Shown here one piece after another: positions 8,849 to 18,217 of a stretch of DNA of 43,805 nucleotides. The translations under genes and the position numbers were made by a program. The stretch's first letter is position 1, and each line of letters opens with the position of its first letter. A model generated the notes under the pieces. That model made no database searches, was not told the DNA's origin, and was given only the letters and a program-made list of their open reading frames with translations. The DNA comes from Labrenzia sp. DG1229 (GTDB lineage: Bacteria; Pseudomonadota; Alphaproteobacteria; Rhizobiales; Stappiaceae), in NCBI RefSeq assembly GCF_000521215.1, contig NZ_KI928919.1:699700-743504 (forward strand). The letters run 5' to 3'.

Positions 8849-9856
8849 TCAGTTGCCGCCACGATCTTGTTTGGCGCTGTCCAGGCGCACCAGCAGCCGG
8901 TTCTTCGCCGCCGGTTCGCAGAACGCTGCCTCAATCGCGGTTCTGGTAATGGCCATCTGATCTTCAAATGACCAGCCGAATGTCTCCGCCACAGAGGTGT
9001 ACTCCTTGCCGAGCGTTGTTCCGAAGAAAGGCGGATCGTCGGAGTTCAGCGTGACCTTCACGCCTTCCTTACGCAGGATATTCACCGGGTGAAAGCGAAG
9101 ATGAGAATAGACGCCGAGCGAGACATTCGATCCCGGACAGACTTCCAGCACAACGTCCTCATCGACAAGCCGCCTCACGAGTTCCTTGTCCTCGATGGCC
9201 CGAACACCATGCCCGATGCGTTTGACCCGCAAGAATTCCAGGGCCGCGATGATGCTGTCCGGACCGCCGAACTCGCCTGCATGTGCGGTAGTTCCAAGAC
9301 CGGCATCGGATGCCATTCTGAAAGCCTTGGCAAAATTTGCTGGATGGCCCGCGCGTTCGTCTCCTGCAAGACCAAACCCGGTCACAAGCGGATGCGGATT
9401 TCCGATGACTTCCTTGACCACGCGCTCGACGGAAGCGGACCCGAAGTGGCGCACTCCGATCGCGATCATGCGGCCTTCTATAGCCGTATCGGTCTTGGCT
9501 CGTTCGATCCCGGCGGCAAGGCCCTCGACATAGGACCTGTATGACAATCCGGCTGCCTGAGCATGGTCCGGCGATATGGTGATTTCGCCGTAAATGGCAC
9601 CTTCGGCGGCCAACATCCTGAAGTAGGTTTCCGAAAGCAAGGAGTAATCCGCCGGTGTCTTGAACACCGAACTGGCCACATCATAGGCCTTCAGGAAGCT
9701 GGTAAAATCGGACCAGATGTATTTTCCGTTGCCGTCAATTGCTTCCGTGACGTCGACGCCATGCTGTCCGGCCAGCCGTCGGACGAGGCTGGGCGGCGCA
9801 GCGCCTTCGATGTGGCAATGCAGTTCGGCCTTCGGGACGTTGAGCGTTTCGTTCAT
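8849..9856 (-). CDS. add: Adenosine deaminase
   Basis: The 335-residue zinc aminohydrolase converts (deoxy)adenosine to (deoxy)inosine. Zinc ligands are in ELHCHIEG (His13, His15), catalytic Glu and His lie in HAGEFGGPDSI and IGHGVRA, and the zinc/catalytic Asp pair is in NSDDPPFF. Length is typical for bacterial Add. In the operon it feeds inosine to the purine nucleoside phosphorylase. Adenine deaminases of the same superfamily are close relatives, so the substrate could be adenine; the operon context favours adenosine. It is 30 bp after deoB. Confidence 0.9.
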   Translation of the reverse strand: MNETLNVPKAELHCHIEGAAPPSLVRRLAGQHGVDVTEAIDGNGKYIWSDFTSFLKAYDVASSVFKTPADYSLLSETYFRMLAAEGAIYGEITISPDHAQAAGLSYRSYVEGLAAGIERAKTDTAIEGRMIAIGVRHFGSASVERVVKEVIGNPHPLVTGFGLAGDERAGHPANFAKAFRMASDAGLGTTAHAGEFGGPDSIIAALEFLRVKRIGHGVRAIEDKELVRRLVDEDVVLEVCPGSNVSLGVYSHLRFHPVNILRKEGVKVTLNSDDPPFFGTTLGKEYTSVAETFGWSFEDQMAITRTAIEAAFCEPAAKNRLLVRLDSAKQDRGGN

Positions 9857-9886
9857 TTCCGGCGAGACCTGCCTTGAGTGTGAGGA

Positions 9887-11116
9887 TCAATCAATCTGGA
9901 GAAAACTCGTTCCATGCGGACCTTGCGCGATCCCGAGATGGGCCGCAACACTCTCGCCGATATCCGCATAGGTTTTTCTACCGCCGACGCTTTTCCCCGC
10001 AATGCCCGGACCAGTCGCAATCACCGGAACATTTTCCCGAGTATGGTCGGTTCCCTTCCAGGTTGGATCACAGCCGTGATCAGCTGTCAGAACAAGCAGA
10101 TCTCCCGCCCGCATTCTGTTGATCATTTCCGGCAACCGCCGGTCGAAGTGTTCCAGGGCAGCCGCATAGCCCGGAACGTCACGCCGATGCCCATAAAGCG
10201 AATCGAAATCGATGAAATTGGAAAAGACCAGATCGCCGTCTTGTGCCATCTCCATCGCTTCGAGGGTCCGATCGAAGAGTTGATCGTTGCCTGCCCCCTT
10301 CAAAACCCTGGCCACACCCTGATGCGCAAAGATGTCCGAAATCTTGCCGACACCTATGACCGTTCTCCCGGCATCGCTCAGGCGATCCAGCAAAGTCGGT
10401 TCAGGCGGCAGGACGGAGTAATCGCGCCGGTTGGCGGTGCGTCGGAACGTTTCGGACGACTCGCCGTCAAACGGGCGGGCAATGACACGGCCAATATTGT
10501 AGGGGTCGGCAAATTCACGAGCTGTTTCGCAGAGCTTCAGGAGCCTCTCCAGACCGAAATGTCCTTCATGTGCCGCAATCTGGATGACGGAATCCGCAGA
10601 GGTATAGAAGATCGGTTTGCCTGTCCTGACATGTTCCTCGCCAAGTTCTGCGATGATCTCGGTTCCAGATGCATGTTTGTCACCGAGAATTCCGTCCAAC
10701 CCTGCGGCTTCGCTGATCTTTGCGACAAGTTCCTTGGGAAAAGCCGGAATTGTCTCAGGGAAATAGCCCCAGTCGAAGCGCACGGGAACACCGGCAATCT
10801 CCCAGTGACCGGACGGAGTATCCTTGCCGTGCGAGACTTCAGCAGCATATCCCCAGAGACCATCTGGATCTCCCGGAAATTCCAGGCCGGGAATAGCCTT
10901 GCCGGTTGAAAGACGCCCCGCAGCCCCAAGTCCGAGCCGATCCATGTTGGGCACTGACAAGGGACCGCTGCGCAGCCCCTCCCTGTCGCCCCTTCCGTCA
11001 GCACAGTGCTCGGCGATATGGCCGAGTGTATCGGACCCGGTATCGCCGAAGGCGTCCGCATCCGTGGCACCGCCAATGCCGAAACTGTCCAGAACGCACA
11101 GGATTGCACGAGGCAT
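9887..11116 (-). CDS. deoB: Phosphopentomutase
   Basis: The 409-residue enzyme converts (deoxy)ribose 1-phosphate to the 5-phosphate, linking nucleoside phosphorolysis to DeoC and the pentose phosphate pathway. Alkaline-phosphatase-superfamily metal sites are visible: [10 protein letters not shown] with Asp10, [13 protein letters not shown], the phosphoacceptor Thr region in [15 protein letters not shown], and [18 protein letters not shown] near 336-353. The ATG at 11116 has GGAG six bases upstream and begins MPRAIL as in homologues; an in-frame GTG at 11128 overlaps that Shine-Dalgarno and is rejected. Confidence 0.95.
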   Translation of the reverse strand: MPRAILCVLDSFGIGGATDADAFGDTGSDTLGHIAEHCADGRGDREGLRSGPLSVPNMDRLGLGAAGRLSTGKAIPGLEFPGDPDGLWGYAAEVSHGKDTPSGHWEIAGVPVRFDWGYFPETIPAFPKELVAKISEAAGLDGILGDKHASGTEIIAELGEEHVRTGKPIFYTSADSVIQIAAHEGHFGLERLLKLCETAREFADPYNIGRVIARPFDGESSETFRRTANRRDYSVLPPEPTLLDRLSDAGRTVIGVGKISDIFAHQGVARVLKGAGNDQLFDRTLEAMEMAQDGDLVFSNFIDFDSLYGHRRDVPGYAAALEHFDRRLPEMINRMRAGDLLVLTADHGCDPTWKGTDHTRENVPVIATGPGIAGKSVGGRKTYADIGESVAAHLGIAQGPHGTSFLQID

Positions 11117-11142
11117 GGGTTTCTCCACAAATCTGTTTGTTG

Positions 11143-11185
11143 CCGGTCATCAGGACCGGAAAACCGCCGGGACCGAACTCCCGGC
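11143..11185 (-). other. Two tandem hairpins between deoA and deoB
   Basis: Two inverted repeats fill the 77-bp gap: GCCGGGA/TCCCGGC at 11166-11185 and CCGGTC/GACCGG at 11143-11159. On the minus strand the first is followed by GGTTTT. They may pause or partly terminate transcription or protect the upstream mRNA segment. Confidence 0.45.
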
Positions 11186-11193
11186 ATACCTGT

Positions 11194-12510
11194 TCAGGGA
11201 GCGATGCGGCCGACAATGCTCGGGTTGTCTGCAACGTCCATCGCCGCACCGATTGTGTAGGCGTTTCGAACAGCTACTGCCGCTGTTTCGGCTTCTTGTT
11301 CCGAACGCGCGTGAACAATGGCAAGTGGAGCGTCCGCATCCACGGTGTTGCCGATACCGGCCAGATCCGTCAGGCCGACAGAAGGATCGATCACGTCGGC
11401 CGCGGCCCGGCGTCCACCGCCAAGTGCCACAACGGCAACGCCGACAGCGCGTGCATCAACCGCGGTCACAACGCCCTCCATTTCGGCATAAACCGGAGCC
11501 TGGACCGGCGCCTTTGCAAGATAGACCTCGCATTTTTCCATGAAGTCGACCGGACCGCCAAGCGCGTGGATCATCTGCGCGAATTTCTCTGCGGCCTCGC
11601 CACTGTCAAAGGCTTCACGCATCATTTCAGCACCCGCTTCGGCGGTGGGTGCGATGCCCCCGGACGCCAGCAACTCGCCACCCTGTGCAACGGTGACATC
11701 CCAGAGGCGGTTGTCCACTGCTGTGCCTTTCAGAAAATCGACTGCATTCTGCATCTCGACCGCGTTGCCCGCAGCCGACGCAAGTGGCTCGTTCATGTCG
11801 GTCAGGAGTGCAGTCGTCTTGAGACCAGCGCCGTTGGCAACCAGAACCAGGCTTTCAGCAAGAGCCCGGGCCTCTTCCAGAGACGCCATAAAAGCACCTG
11901 ATCCCCATTTGACATCCAGCACCAGGCCCTGGAGCCCGGCAGCCAGTTTCTTTGAAAGAATGGATGCCGTGATGAGATCGATGCTTTCAACAGTCGCGGT
12001 AACGTCCCGGATCGCATAAAAACGCTTGTCCGCCGGCGCAAGATTGCCGGTCTGGCCAATGACGGCACATCCGATATCACGAACCACCTTCTTGAAAAGA
12101 AGATTGTCCGGCTGGGTCTGGTAGCCCGGGATGCTGTCGAACTTGTCAAGCGTACCGCCGGTATGACCGAGGCCACGTCCGGAAATCATCGGAACGGCAG
12201 CGCCGCAGGCAGCGAGAGCCGGAGCCAACATGAGAGAAACATTGTCACCGACACCGCCGGTCGAATGCTTGTCCAGAATTGGCGCCTCGACTTCCATCCA
12301 GTCCATTACGTCACCGCTGTCACGCATGGCCAGGGTCAGCGCGACGCGTTCTGCCACGGTGAGCCCCTTGAAGAACACGGCCATGGCGAGCGCAGAGACT
12401 TGCCCTTCGGTGACCGAGCCGTCAGCAAGACCCTTGACGAAGAATGCGATTTCCTCGGCGTCGAGTGTCCCGCCGTCGCGTTTCTTGCGAATAAGTTCCT
12501 GTGGCAGCAT
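11194..12510 (-). CDS. deoA: Thymidine phosphorylase
   Basis: The 438-residue enzyme phosphorolyses thymidine and deoxyuridine to the free base plus deoxyribose 1-phosphate. The N-terminus LPQELIRKKRDGG, the phosphate loop KHSTGGVGDNVSL at 81-93, the family signature SGRGLGHTGGTLDKF from about 105 and the GLQGLVLDVKWGSGAF segment are all intact. I chose ATG 12510 because AAAGGAC precedes it and homologues start there; the frame extends 17 codons further upstream into deoC. Released uracil can go to Upp, and deoxyribose 1-phosphate goes to DeoB then DeoC. Confidence 0.95.
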   Translation of the reverse strand: MLPQELIRKKRDGGTLDAEEIAFFVKGLADGSVTEGQVSALAMAVFFKGLTVAERVALTLAMRDSGDVMDWMEVEAPILDKHSTGGVGDNVSLMLAPALAACGAAVPMISGRGLGHTGGTLDKFDSIPGYQTQPDNLLFKKVVRDIGCAVIGQTGNLAPADKRFYAIRDVTATVESIDLITASILSKKLAAGLQGLVLDVKWGSGAFMASLEEARALAESLVLVANGAGLKTTALLTDMNEPLASAAGNAVEMQNAVDFLKGTAVDNRLWDVTVAQGGELLASGGIAPTAEAGAEMMREAFDSGEAAEKFAQMIHALGGPVDFMEKCEVYLAKAPVQAPVYAEMEGVVTAVDARAVGVAVVALGGGRRAAADVIDPSVGLTDLAGIGNTVDADAPLAIVHARSEQEAETAAVAVRNAYTIGAAMDVADNPSIVGRIAP

Positions 12511-12535
12511 TCTTCTTGTCCTTTTTGACGCCGTC

Positions 12536-13318
12536 TCAGTAGCCGTGGTGGGAATGGTCAACGATTTCCTGACCCTCGATGGTGGAAATCAGAGAGTCCA
12601 GCAAGCCACTTGCGCCAAACCGGAACGTTGTCGCCGACACCCAGTTGTGACCCATGATCCTGTCGGCCAGCGCAAGATATGCGGCCGCATCTTCACTCGT
12701 CTTGATCCCGCCGGCCGGTTTGAAGCCGATAACCCGTTCCGCATCGTCCCGGCGCGCTTCTTCAATCGCCGTCAGCATGATCTCGGCAGCTTCCAAAGTC
12801 GCGTTGACTGCAACCTTACCCGTGGAGGTCTTGATGAAATCTGCTCCGGCAGCGATGGCCACATTGGATGCGGCGTGGATCAAAAGCGGATCCTTGATTT
12901 CACCGGTTTCCAGAATGACTTTTAAAATAGCCGGCTCCGGGATCACCGCTTTCACGCGGATGATCTGCTCCTCGGCAAAGCCCTTCCGGCCTTCGCAGAA
13001 AGCCTTGTAAGGCATGACCAGGTCGATCTCGTCGGCTCCGTCTGCAAGCGCCTTCTCAGTCTCGGTAACAACGGCGTCCGTGTCTTCGCCACCTTCGGGA
13101 AAGTTGACGACCGTGGCAACCTTGACACCCGTTCCGGTCAATTCCTTCGCAGCCTGTGCAACAAAGCGAGGCCAGACGCACACAGCGGCCACGGAACCGT
13201 GGTCGGTCACGGTCCGATCCGTCAAACTGCTGACGTCTTCAGCAGTGCAGTCGTCATTCAGGTTGGTCAGGTCCACGAGCCCGAGGGCACGCGCTGCAAT
13301 TTCGATCATATCGCTCAT
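12536..13318 (-). CDS. deoC: Deoxyribose-phosphate aldolase
   Basis: The 260-residue class I aldolase splits deoxyribose 5-phosphate into glyceraldehyde 3-phosphate and acetaldehyde. The Schiff-base lysine is Lys163 in ADFIKTSTGKV, the proton-relay residues are Asp98 (EIDLVMPY) and the Lys in IGFKPAGGIKT. It is of the longer DeoC form found in enterobacteria. Its start overlaps the stop of the phosphorylase gene by four bases (ATGA), indicating translational coupling. Confidence 0.95.
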   Translation of the reverse strand: MSDMIEIAARALGLVDLTNLNDDCTAEDVSSLTDRTVTDHGSVAAVCVWPRFVAQAAKELTGTGVKVATVVNFPEGGEDTDAVVTETEKALADGADEIDLVMPYKAFCEGRKGFAEEQIIRVKAVIPEPAILKVILETGEIKDPLLIHAASNVAIAAGADFIKTSTGKVAVNATLEAAEIMLTAIEEARRDDAERVIGFKPAGGIKTSEDAAAYLALADRIMGHNWVSATTFRFGASGLLDSLISTIEGQEIVDHSHHGY

Positions 13319-14124
13319 TGACCGATCTCCTTTACAAAGGCCCTTACGAGCTGTTTCATCCGTTCCATGCCCATCAAAGCCATGGTCTTGGTCTCATCAT
13401 GGGACAGAGCATGGGTCTGCAGTCCGGCGCCATAGTTGGTGATGATCGACAGCGCCGCGACCCTGAGGCCCAGGAAGCGTGCGATGATGACCTCCGGCAC
13501 CGTTGACATGCCGACTGCGTCTGCACCGAGTTTCTTTGCCAGACGGATTTCCGCCGGCGTTTCGAAGGATGGGCCGGAGAACCACATGTAGATCCCGTCT
13601 GCGACCGGATCGCCGGTTTCCGCCGCGACCTTCTTCATCGCAGCCTGTAGATCAGGATCATAAGCCGCGCTAAGATCAAGGAAGCGTTTTTCGTCCTCTT
13701 CCCCGATCAGCGGGTTCTTGCCGGACCAGTTGATGTGATCAGAGATCAGCATCGGCGACCCGGGCGCAACCTCTTCTCGCAGGGATCCCGCAGCGTTGGT
13801 CGCGAGCAGAACCTCACAGCCGAGTTCCTTCAATGTTTCAACCGGCGTGCGCATGACGGTCGGATTGCCGCTTTCATAGTAGTGCGCGCGCCCGGACAGG
13901 ATCACCACCGGTACACCGGCCAGCATTCCGGCGACAAGCTCGCTGGAGTGGGATGTTACCGTGGACACCGGAAACTCCGTCAGGTGTGCGTAAGGAATGC
14001 GGACGGCATCCTCGACCTCTTCCGCCAGGGCTCCAAGCCCCGAGCCGAGAATCATGCCAATTTTGTAGGAACCCTTGCGGGCTGCGCGGACGATGTCCGC
14101 GCATTCACGGCCGTAACCACTCAT
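13315..14124 (-). CDS. Purine nucleoside phosphorylase (trimeric, class II)
   Basis: The 269-residue enzyme phosphorolyses inosine, guanosine and their deoxy forms, possibly also xanthosine. Typical PNP-II features are ILGSGLGALAEEV (phosphate loop), TSHSSELVAG, GRAHYYESG, ATNAAGSL, the base-contacting Glu in FSGPSFETPAEIR and Asn in SIITNYGAG. Length and motifs separate it from the hexameric DeoD family. It overlaps deoC by four bases and follows cdd by six. The names punA, xapA or pnp are all used for such genes, so I leave the symbol blank. Confidence 0.92.
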   Translation of the reverse strand: MSGYGRECADIVRAARKGSYKIGMILGSGLGALAEEVEDAVRIPYAHLTEFPVSTVTSHSSELVAGMLAGVPVVILSGRAHYYESGNPTVMRTPVETLKELGCEVLLATNAAGSLREEVAPGSPMLISDHINWSGKNPLIGEEDEKRFLDLSAAYDPDLQAAMKKVAAETGDPVADGIYMWFSGPSFETPAEIRLAKKLGADAVGMSTVPEVIIARFLGLRVAALSIITNYGAGLQTHALSHDETKTMALMGMERMKQLVRAFVKEIGQ

Positions 14125-14130
14125 TGAGGG

Positions 14131-14529
14131 TCAGTCCTTCCTGTCTTCAAGTTCAAATGCGGCAGGCAACAGCTCCTCGAGCGTGAAACTGCGCTTGATG
14201 CCATTCAAATCGGCGATATGAACAACGAGATTGTCTGCGCCGAATTCGGCGAAACGCTGACGGCAGATGCCGCAAGGTGTGCAAAGTGCAGCATCGCCGA
14301 CAACAACCGCTTCCTCAATCTCACGGTAACCCGCGGCAATCATGGCGCTGACAGCACCACCTTCGGCGCAGACACTGACCGGATAAGAGGCGTTTTCAAC
14401 GTTGCAGCCGGTAAAAACAGACCCGTCCGGCGTGCGGAACGCTGCCCCTACCAGAAACTTCGAATAGGGTGCATAAGCCTTTTCGCGAACAGATCTGGCC
14501 GCCTCGAACAATGCGTTCAAATCGCTCAT
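14131..14529 (-). CDS. cdd: Cytidine deaminase
   Basis: The 132-residue zinc enzyme deaminates cytidine and deoxycytidine to uridine and deoxyuridine. The active site CAEGGA carries the zinc Cys and catalytic Glu; PCGICRQ gives the other two zinc cysteines; GCNVENASYPVSV precedes. The CAE is followed by Gly rather than the usual Arg of many Cdd enzymes, a variant I believe is common in Alphaproteobacteria. Its length fits the small homotetrameric type. It overlaps the permease stop by four bases. Confidence 0.93.
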   Translation of the reverse strand: MSDLNALFEAARSVREKAYAPYSKFLVGAAFRTPDGSVFTGCNVENASYPVSVCAEGGAVSAMIAAGYREIEEAVVVGDAALCTPCGICRQRFAEFGADNLVVHIADLNGIKRSFTLEELLPAAFELEDRKD

Positions 14530-15494
14530 GAGCGCTCCTTCAGATAGGGAATGCCCGCTGCCTTCGGCGGGATCGCCTTGCCAATGAAGCCGGCAAGCAG
14601 GACGACGGTGAGGACATAGGGCAGCGCCTGAAAGACCTGCAGGGGCACTTCACCGATCAGCCAGATTTCAACGCCTTGCAACCTGGTGCCGGCGGCATCA
14701 AGAAAACCGAACAGCAGACAGGTAAACATTGCGCTGACCGGCTTCCACTTCGCAAAGATTAGCGCCGCCAGTGCCATGAAACCCTGACCGGCCGTCATGT
14801 TGACCCCAAAGCCCGAGCCAACAGCGATCGAGAGATAGGATCCCGCAACACCGCAGAGGATGCCGCACGCAATGACGGCACGATACCGCATCCAGACAAC
14901 CGAGATGCCCGCAGTGTCAACGGCGGCCGGGTTTTCGCCCACTGCGCGCAGACGCAGGCCAAAGCGGGTTCGGAAAAGGATCCACCAGGTCAACGGGACG
15001 GCAAGGAAGGCAACATAGACGAGAATCTTGTGACCCGACAAAACCTCGGCATAGAACGGGCCGATGAACGGTATATTGCGAACCTGTTCCGCAAACGGCC
15101 ACACGATTTCGGTAAAACGTCCTCCGTCGGGCAAAGACGGAGTTCTTCCCCCCTGGCGGAACCAGGTTTGCCCCAGGAGCGCTGTCAGCCCGGCAGCCAG
15201 AAAATTGATGGCAACGCCAGAGACAATCTGGTTGCCCCGGTTTGAAATCGACGCAAATCCATGCAGAAGGCTGAGCAGAACGGAGACCGAAATCCCGGCC
15301 AGAAGACCCAGCCAGGCGTTGGCGGTGATGTAGGCAACCGCTCCTGCGCCGAATGCCGCACCGAGCATCTTGCCTTCAAGTCCGATGTCAACAACACCCG
15401 AACGTTCGGAATAGAGCCCTGCAAGGCAGGCCAGCAGCAAAGGCGTCGAGACGCGGATTGTTGCGTCCATCATCAAAATGATTGTCTCGAACAT
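14526..15494 (-). CDS. Nucleoside ABC transporter permease (NupQ-like)
   Basis: The 322-residue integral membrane protein belongs to the BPD_transp_2 family of permeases that serve BMP/PnrA binding proteins. Hydrophobic helices alternate throughout; the conserved segments LACLAGLYSERSGVVDIGLEGKM near the N-terminus (given here only as landmark start LACLAGLYSERSG) and VGENPAAVDTAGISV are visible. ATG 15494 has GGAGG seven bases upstream; the GTG two codons earlier is too close to that site. It is two bases after the stop of the partner permease and overlaps cdd by four. Confidence 0.88.
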   Translation of the reverse strand: MFETIILMMDATIRVSTPLLLACLAGLYSERSGVVDIGLEGKMLGAAFGAGAVAYITANAWLGLLAGISVSVLLSLLHGFASISNRGNQIVSGVAINFLAAGLTALLGQTWFRQGGRTPSLPDGGRFTEIVWPFAEQVRNIPFIGPFYAEVLSGHKILVYVAFLAVPLTWWILFRTRFGLRLRAVGENPAAVDTAGISVVWMRYRAVIACGILCGVAGSYLSIAVGSGFGVNMTAGQGFMALAALIFAKWKPVSAMFTCLLFGFLDAAGTRLQGVEIWLIGEVPLQVFQALPYVLTVVLLAGFIGKAIPPKAAGIPYLKERS

Positions 15495-15496
15495 GA

Positions 15497-16603
15497 TCAC
15501 GCCTCCTTCGCAGCAAGGGCCTGGGAGGGCGTGAAGAACCTGACAATCGCCGGCCGGAACATGTGTTCAAGCGCCCCCGCAAACAGAATGACAAGACCCT
15601 GGATGACGATGATCATGTCGCGGGTGATGTTCGGCATTTCAAACGAGAGTTCCGCGCCGCCCTGGTAGAGCATGCCGAACAGCACGGCCGCCAGGATGAT
15701 GCCGACAGGATGGGCGCGCCCCATGAGAGCAACCGCGATACCGACAAAGCCGTAACCGGTGACGAAATCTATCAACAACCGGTGCTGCGAACCCATGATT
15801 TCGTTGATTGCCATCATGCCTGCCAGACCGCCGGAAATCAGCATCGTGACAACGATTATGCGCACCGGCGAAATCCCGGCATAGACAGCCGCCGTGGCAT
15901 TGGCGCCGAAAGACCTGATTTCATAACCGAGTTTCGTGCGCCAGATCAGGAACCAGACGGCCACACAGGCAGCCAGAGCCACGAACAAGGACAGGTTCAC
16001 CGGTGCATAGCCGAAGCCGAAGGACGGGAAAACGTCGTTCAGAAACGGCAGCCGGCCGCCATCTTCAAAGGTCCGGGTCTCGTTCTGCATGGAGCCCGGC
16101 TTCTTCAGGACATTGCCCAGCAGGTACACCATGAACGAGAATGAAATGTAGTTGAACATGATGGTGGTGATGACCACGTGGCTGCCGCGCTTGGCCTGCA
16201 ACCAGGCAGGAATGAAAGCCCAGGCTGCACCCATAGCGGCCGATCCCAGGATCGCAAATGGCAATGTCACGTACCAGGGTACATATTGGTCGAGCGCCAG
16301 GCAGGCGAACGCCACCCCGAGGCCGCCGACATAAGCCTGCCCTTCACCGCCGATATTGAACAGGCCCGCATGAAAGGCGACCGCGACAGCAAGGCCGGTG
16401 AAGATGAAGTTAGTTGCATAGAACAGCGTGAAGCCGAAGCCCTCGGCATAACCGAGCGACCCCCAGAGGAGGACTTTGACGGCGTCCAGCGGATTTTCCC
16501 CGATCAGGATAACGACCAGTCCGGATACCAGAAAGGCAGCTGAGAGATTCAGGAAGGGGATAAGGCCGAGATCGACCCAGCGCGGGAGTTGACCGCCACT
16601 CAT
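15497..16603 (-). CDS. Nucleoside ABC transporter permease (NupP-like)
   Basis: The 368-residue membrane protein is the larger permease of the pair. It has the BPD_transp_2 landmarks FNIGGEGQAYVGGLG, an SFGANATAAVYAGIS loop and GYGFVGIAVALMGRAHP. It should form a heterodimeric channel with the product of the next gene, driven by the double-ABC ATPase encoded immediately upstream. Its start overlaps the ATPase stop by four bases. The final GFVGIAVALMGR-type segment is typical of simple sugar/nucleoside permeases of this family. Confidence 0.88.
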   Translation of the reverse strand: MSGGQLPRWVDLGLIPFLNLSAAFLVSGLVVILIGENPLDAVKVLLWGSLGYAEGFGFTLFYATNFIFTGLAVAVAFHAGLFNIGGEGQAYVGGLGVAFACLALDQYVPWYVTLPFAILGSAAMGAAWAFIPAWLQAKRGSHVVITTIMFNYISFSFMVYLLGNVLKKPGSMQNETRTFEDGGRLPFLNDVFPSFGFGYAPVNLSLFVALAACVAVWFLIWRTKLGYEIRSFGANATAAVYAGISPVRIIVVTMLISGGLAGMMAINEIMGSQHRLLIDFVTGYGFVGIAVALMGRAHPVGIILAAVLFGMLYQGGAELSFEMPNITRDMIIVIQGLVILFAGALEHMFRPAIVRFFTPSQALAAKEA

Positions 16604-18153
16604 TGGACGCCTCCTTCAGCTGTCATGCGATTGTCTTCGACACCTGCCATGAGGAGGCCGAGTTCGCCCTCATCAGCGTTGCTGCCCCGCTCGCCGACAA
16701 TCTTGCCATCAAACATTACCAGAACCCTGTCCGACAGCGCACGAATTTCGTCGAGTTCCACCGACACGAGCAAAATGCCCTTGCCCGCATCGCGCAGTTC
16801 AACGATCCGCCTGTGAATGAATTCGATCGCACCTATGTCGACACCGCGTGTCGGCTGACCGATCAACAATACCTCCGGGTCCCGCTCTATCTCCCGCGCC
16901 AGAACAATTTTCTGCTGATTGCCACCGGAGAAATTCGCCGTCTTGAGCATCGGATTGGGTGGACGGATATCGTATTTCTCGATTTCGGCGACCGCGTTTT
17001 TCTTGATCGCGCCCAGATCCATCAGCAGGCCCCGGGAATAGGCGGGGTCGCGGTGATAACCCAGAATGGAATTCTCGTATTCGGTGAAGCTGTTGATCAG
17101 GCCCATACGGTGCCGGTCTTCCGGCACGTGGCCCATGTTTTTCCTGCGCATGTCCGCAGCATCAAGTGTGCTGGATCCAAGGTCTATGCTTTCACCCTGG
17201 ATCTTGAGAGTTCCGCTTGTGGCGCGGCGAATGCCGGACAGCGTCTCCAGCAGTTCGGACTGTCCATTGCCTGACACTCCGGCGATACCGACAATTTCGC
17301 CGGCCCGGACCGAAAGGCTCACATCCTTGACAACCTGGACACCGCGGCTGTCTGTCACCGTGAGGTTTTCAACCTCCATGACCGGTGCTTCCGGTTGTGC
17401 AGGCTCCTTGTCGACACGCAGCAGAACCGACCGGCCAACCATCAACTCGGCCAGTTCTTCCATGGAGGTGTTCCCCGTCTCCCGGGTCGCCACCATCTCG
17501 CCGCGGCGCATGACGGACACCGTGTCGGTGACAGCCATGATCTCGCGCAGCTTATGCGTAATCAAAAGGACGGTCTTTCCCTGGTTCTTGAGAACGTCGA
17601 GGATCTTGAACAGATGGTCCGCCTCTGCCGGTGTGAGAACACCGGTCGGTTCATCAAGGATCAGAACCTCGGCACTGCGGTAGAGTGCTTTCAATATTTC
17701 AACACGTTGCTGCAGACCAACGGGCAGGTCCTGAATGAGGGCCTCCGGGTCGACGCGCAGCTCATATTCTTCTTCCAGACGCTTCAATTCAGTGCGCGCG
17801 CGCGACAGCCCGCCTGCCAGCAGCGCACTGTCCTCCGCGCCGAGAACCACGTTTTCCAGAACCGAAAAATTGTCGACCAGCATGAAATGCTGGTGAACCA
17901 TGCCGATGCCCATGCCGATGGCGGCCTTGGAGTCCGCGATCGTCACTTTCTTGCCTTTGATAATTATGTCGCCGTCATCAGCATGATAGAACCCGTAGAG
18001 AATTGACATGAGCGTCGACTTGCCCGCGCCGTTTTCTCCAATGATCCCGTGGATGGACCCTTTTTTCACAACAAGATCAATGTCCTTGTTGGCATGAACC
18101 GGTCCAAAACTCTTGTTGATCTTGCGCAGCTCAATTGCCGGAATTTCGCTCAT
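16600..18153 (-). CDS. Nucleoside ABC transporter ATP-binding protein (two ABC domains)
   Basis: The 517-residue ATPase has two fused nucleotide-binding domains. Domain 1 has Walker A GENGAGKST at 39-47, a signature LPVGLQQRVEIL and Walker B LILDEPTGVLTP. Domain 2 has the degenerate Walker A GVSGNGQSELL, a full signature FSGGNQQKIVLARE and Walker B LLIGQPTRGVDIG. This asymmetry is normal for the YufO/NupO and RbsA-like group. I take ATG 18153 as start because homology begins at once (IELRKINKSFGP); the frame extends 47 codons further but those residues look non-coding. It energises uptake for the two permeases. Confidence 0.92.
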   Translation of the reverse strand: MSEIPAIELRKINKSFGPVHANKDIDLVVKKGSIHGIIGENGAGKSTLMSILYGFYHADDGDIIIKGKKVTIADSKAAIGMGIGMVHQHFMLVDNFSVLENVVLGAEDSALLAGGLSRARTELKRLEEEYELRVDPEALIQDLPVGLQQRVEILKALYRSAEVLILDEPTGVLTPAEADHLFKILDVLKNQGKTVLLITHKLREIMAVTDTVSVMRRGEMVATRETGNTSMEELAELMVGRSVLLRVDKEPAQPEAPVMEVENLTVTDSRGVQVVKDVSLSVRAGEIVGIAGVSGNGQSELLETLSGIRRATSGTLKIQGESIDLGSSTLDAADMRRKNMGHVPEDRHRMGLINSFTEYENSILGYHRDPAYSRGLLMDLGAIKKNAVAEIEKYDIRPPNPMLKTANFSGGNQQKIVLAREIERDPEVLLIGQPTRGVDIGAIEFIHRRIVELRDAGKGILLVSVELDEIRALSDRVLVMFDGKIVGERGSNADEGELGLLMAGVEDNRMTAEGGVQ

Positions 18154-18192
18154 GCCGCCCCCCAGGCCCGACGTAGATTGCTTTTCATTTCT

Positions 18193-18212
18193 GTTTGCCC
18201 ATCGCCGCAAAC
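18193..18212 (-). other. Short hairpin upstream of ATPase gene
   Basis: GTTTGC and GCAAAC flank an eight-base loop in the gap between the binding-protein gene and the ATPase gene. There is no T run. It could be a stability element setting the ratio of binding protein to transporter. Confidence 0.3.
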
Positions 18213-18217
18213 GTACC

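Noticed and set aside
8836..8967. 44-residue N-terminal extension of the DUF1688 protein
   Set aside because: Arg-rich translation overlapping the add 3' end; the ATG at 8835 has a strong ribosome site.
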